Shown here piece by piece: positions 13,274 through 14,881 of a DNA stretch of 14,881 nt. A model generated the notes under the pieces. The model was not told where the DNA came from. It saw only the letters and a list, made by a program, of their open reading frames with translations, and did no database searches. This stretch comes from Bacillota bacterium. GTDB taxonomy: Bacteria > Bacillota > Clostridia > DSM-8532. The translations under genes and the position numbers were made by a program. Numbering within the stretch: position 1 is the first letter of the stretch; the number at the start of each line of letters is the position of its first letter. The stretch spans positions 1 through 14,881 of the forward strand of contig JAEYPI010000070.1 of assembly GCA_023410885.1 (NCBI GenBank), written 5' to 3'.

Positions 13274-14221
13274 GTGCAAAATATAATATTTGCTTTCAGT
13301 TCGATAGCTCCGGTTTTCATTCAGATCATGCTTGGTTTTTTTCTTAGGAGGAAAAAGGTCATTGATCAGAAATTTATAAATACATCGAGTGATTTTGTCT
13401 TTCATTATCTGTTTCCTCTGGTAATGTTCCGCCAGATCTATCAGATAGATATCACATCAAATTTAAATCCGATATTTATAGCCTATGGGGTTTCCATCGC
13501 TATTATATCAGGTATATTACTCTGCCTTATCGTGCCTCGATTTATCAAGGATAGATCCGCCTGCGGCGCGTTTGTTCAGGGAAGCTACCGCAGCAACTGC
13601 GTTCTGATCGGGGTAGCCCTATCTATAAATCTGTTCGGTGATACGGGCAGTATGCCTACCATAATGCTTCTGCCATTCGCGTCGATAGTCTTCAATACTA
13701 TTTCGATCATTATCCTTACCGCCATGTCGCCCGGCAATAACAAAGTCAGCTTCAGGACTATTGTACCTCAGGTAATTAAAAATCCGATCATATTGGGCGC
13801 TATATTAGGTGTTATAGTATCATTATCAGGCATTAAGTTTCCGTCTTTCGCAAGCAATGTCATAGATGAGCTGGCTGGAATGGCTACACCCTTGGCCCTG
13901 ATCGGCCTGGGAGGTCAGCTGGAGATCAACAGCCTGTTCAAAAAGCCCTGTCTTATCATATCCTCCTCTTTCCTCAAGCTTATATTATCTCCTCTTCTAG
14001 CAATCGTTCCGGCAATACTTTTCTTTGATTTTACCAAATATGAGATTGGCGCTCTTCTGTTTATCTTTGGCTCTTCAACAGCCGTTTCCTCATTTGTTAT
14101 GGCTAAGGCGATGAAAAGTGACGATGATCTTGCTGGTAAAATCATCATGTTCACCACTATTTTTTCAAGTGTCACCATGTTTTTGTGGATATACATACTT
14201 AAAACCCTTCAGCTTATATAG
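13274..14221 (+). CDS. AEC-family permease (auxin efflux carrier type)
   Basis: A 315-aa inner-membrane permease with about ten hydrophobic segments in two halves. It starts with FAFSSIAPVFIQIMLGFFLRR, typical of AEC proteins, with a conserved QGSYRSNCVLIGVAL block (~101-115) and MATPLALIGLGGQL (~203-216). AEC members in bacteria carry mono- and dicarboxylates such as malate or malonate, so it may export or import a pathway acid (glycerate, tartronate) or be a second aldarate carrier; substrate unknown. The start is GTG at 13274 with AGGAGGG 8 nt upstream. It follows garD in the same direction but sits behind a terminator, so its expression may be separate. Confidence 0.85.
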   Translation: MQNIIFAFSSIAPVFIQIMLGFFLRRKKVIDQKFINTSSDFVFHYLFPLVMFRQIYQIDITSNLNPIFIAYGVSIAIISGILLCLIVPRFIKDRSACGAFVQGSYRSNCVLIGVALSINLFGDTGSMPTIMLLPFASIVFNTISIIILTAMSPGNNKVSFRTIVPQVIKNPIILGAILGVIVSLSGIKFPSFASNVIDELAGMATPLALIGLGGQLEINSLFKKPCLIISSSFLKLILSPLLAIVPAILFFDFTKYEIGALLFIFGSSTAVSSFVMAKAMKSDDDLAGKIIMFTTIFSSVTMFLWIYILKTLQLI

Positions 14222-14247
14222 AGGCAATTTTTTACCCTCTGATTTTT
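14220..14247 (+). terminator. Weak candidate terminator after the AEC permease
   Basis: AGAGG (14220-14224) and CCTCT (14236-14240) form a 5-bp stem around a T-rich loop, followed by GATTTTTG. It begins at the permease stop codon. The short stem makes it doubtful. Confidence 0.3.
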
Positions 14248-14286
14248 GTCATTTACAAAAAATTCTTCTGGATTTAAATGATAATA

Positions 14287-14300
14287 CGAACATAAGCTCG
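14287..14300. promoter_or_regulatory. LexA (SOS) box upstream of the dinB remnant
   Basis: CGAAC-ATAA-GCTCG matches the Gram-positive LexA/DinR operator CGAAC-N4-GTTCG at 9 of 10 defined bases. It lies 17 bp before the dinB start and just after a -10-like GATAAT (14280-14285), the usual place for a repressor site on dinB-type genes. Confidence 0.6.
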
Positions 14301-14317
14301 ATTTAGAGGGATAAGTA

Positions 14318-14571
14318 ATGGAGCGAGTTATATTACACAGTGATCTGAACAGCTTTTATGCCAGTGTGGAATGTCTGTATAATCCTGATATCAGAGATAA
14401 ACCTGTAGCTGTAGGCGGTTCAGTTGAGCACAGGCATGGAATAATATTAACAAAGAACATAATAGCGAAAAAATATGGGATAAAGACAGGTGAAGCAATC
14501 TGGCAGGCAAAGCAGATCTAGTGGTCGTGCCTCCGAATTATGGCCTATATCTGCGTTTCAGCAAAGAGGCA
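14318..14571 (+). pseudogene. dinB: DNA polymerase IV (DinB), frameshifted and truncated 5' remnant
   Basis: Residues 1-66 read as the N-terminus of a Y-family polymerase: ILHSDLNSFYASVE with the first catalytic aspartate (Asp9), then KPVAVGG, GIILTKNIIAKKYGIKTGEAIWQAK. The frame stops at TAG (14519-14521). The next family block, DLVVVPPNYGLYLRFSK, continues in another frame from 14515 to about 14565. From the family pattern (WQA-K/R-Q-KCP-DLVVVPPNYG) about 10 nt are missing at 14513-14515 (inference from memory). Homology then ends; intact DinB is roughly 350-420 aa, so only about a fifth remains. The start ATG with GAGGG upstream and the SOS box are kept. No function is expected. 14572-14714 shows no gene. 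Confidence 0.85.
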
Positions 14572-14714
14572 ACAGGAAGGATCTTCCTATGTAATATAAG
14601 GGCCGGTGCGAGGTTGAAATTTTTTTAATCTCCGTGTTTTTGTATTGGTATACAGTGGTAAAGACCTGATACAAAGAAAAGAAGAGGATGTGCTAAATTT
14701 CAGGGGGTGCAAAA

Positions 14715-14881
14715 ATGGCGGTTAGTCAAAACAAGTTTCTTACCTTATTACTGGGGGAGGAAATTTATGGGATTCCTATTTTAAAAGTTAAAGAGATTAT
14801 TGGTTTGATGACCATTACTCATGTTCCTAAGATGCCTGATTATGTGAAGGGTGTTATAAACTTAAGGGGTAAGATCATTCC
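14715..14881 (+). CDS. cheW: CheW-like chemotaxis coupling protein (5' part)
   Basis: The first 55 codons of a CheW-domain protein; it runs off the right edge. Visible: FLTLLLGEEIYGIPILKVKEII (8-29), the usual opening strand and helix, then VPKMPDYVKGVINLRGKIIP (37-56), the highly characteristic CheW block. CheW links methyl-accepting receptors to the CheA kinase at the membrane array. The ATG at 14715 follows AGGGGGT. A CheW-receiver fusion (CheV) starts the same way, and the missing 3' end leaves that open. It belongs to neither the aldarate operons nor dinB. Confidence 0.85.
   Translation, partial: MAVSQNKFLTLLLGEEIYGIPILKVKEIIGLMTITHVPKMPDYVKGVINLRGKII

Noticed and set aside
14118..14306. 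62-codon open frame overlapping the AEC gene end and dinB promoter
   Set aside because: Out of frame with the permease, covers the SOS box and has no coding resemblance.
1..14881. tRNA, rRNA, CRISPR array, transposase or phage genes
   Set aside because: None could be recognised on either strand; repeats at 1-104 lack regular spacers and are palindromic units.

Overview
The window looks like chromosome from an anaerobic or facultative member of the Clostridia (low-to-moderate G+C Firmicute). The grounds are strong AGGAGG-type ribosome binding sites, GTG and TTG starts, a Bacillus/Clostridium-type SOS box (CGAAC-N4-GTTCG) before dinB, a solute-binding protein anchored as a lipoprotein, and a copper-amine-oxidase-N-domain lipoprotein. 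The genus cannot be fixed from sequence alone; a Desulfitobacterium/Desulfosporosinus-like host is only a guess.

Layout. (1) 1-104: REP-like inverted repeats abutting the stop of the first gene. (2) 105-2508, minus strand: murD followed by a lipoprotein gene. (3) 2509-2900: AT-rich regulatory region. (4) 2901-6040, plus strand: garR, a DapA-superfamily lyase and gudD, closed by a strong terminator. (5) 6189-8090, minus strand: a PrpR-type regulator built like a sigma-54 activator but with a decayed ATPase core. (6) 8091-8343: divergent control region. (7) 8344-13138, plus strand: tctC, tctB, tctA (tripartite tricarboxylate-type transporter) and garD. (8) 13274-14221: an AEC-family permease behind its own terminator/promoter arrangement. 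(9) 14318-14571: a broken 5' remnant of dinB that keeps its SOS box. (10) 14715 to the window edge: the start of cheW.

Regions 3-8 form one catabolic unit for the C6 aldarates D-glucarate and D-galactarate. TctABC would import the substrate. GudD and GarD dehydrate glucarate and galactarate to 5-dehydro-4-deoxy-D-glucarate. The DapA-family enzyme most plausibly splits that to pyruvate and tartronate semialdehyde, and GarR reduces the semialdehyde to glycerate. The usual HpaI-type aldolase GarL and glycerate kinase GarK are absent from the window.

The most notable signal is regulatory. The upstream regions of garR and tctC share an ungapped ~100-bp element (offset exactly 5429 bp, about 73 of 100 positions identical by hand count). 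It carries the inverted repeat ATGAAA-N6-TTTCAT, and about 23 bp after it comes a TATAAT -10 box with a poor -35. No -24/-12 promoter is visible. The regulator between the two operons lacks the Walker A lysine and the GAFTGA loop needed to activate sigma-54, so the pair looks like a TyrR-like system that was once a sigma-54 activator and now works at vegetative promoters.
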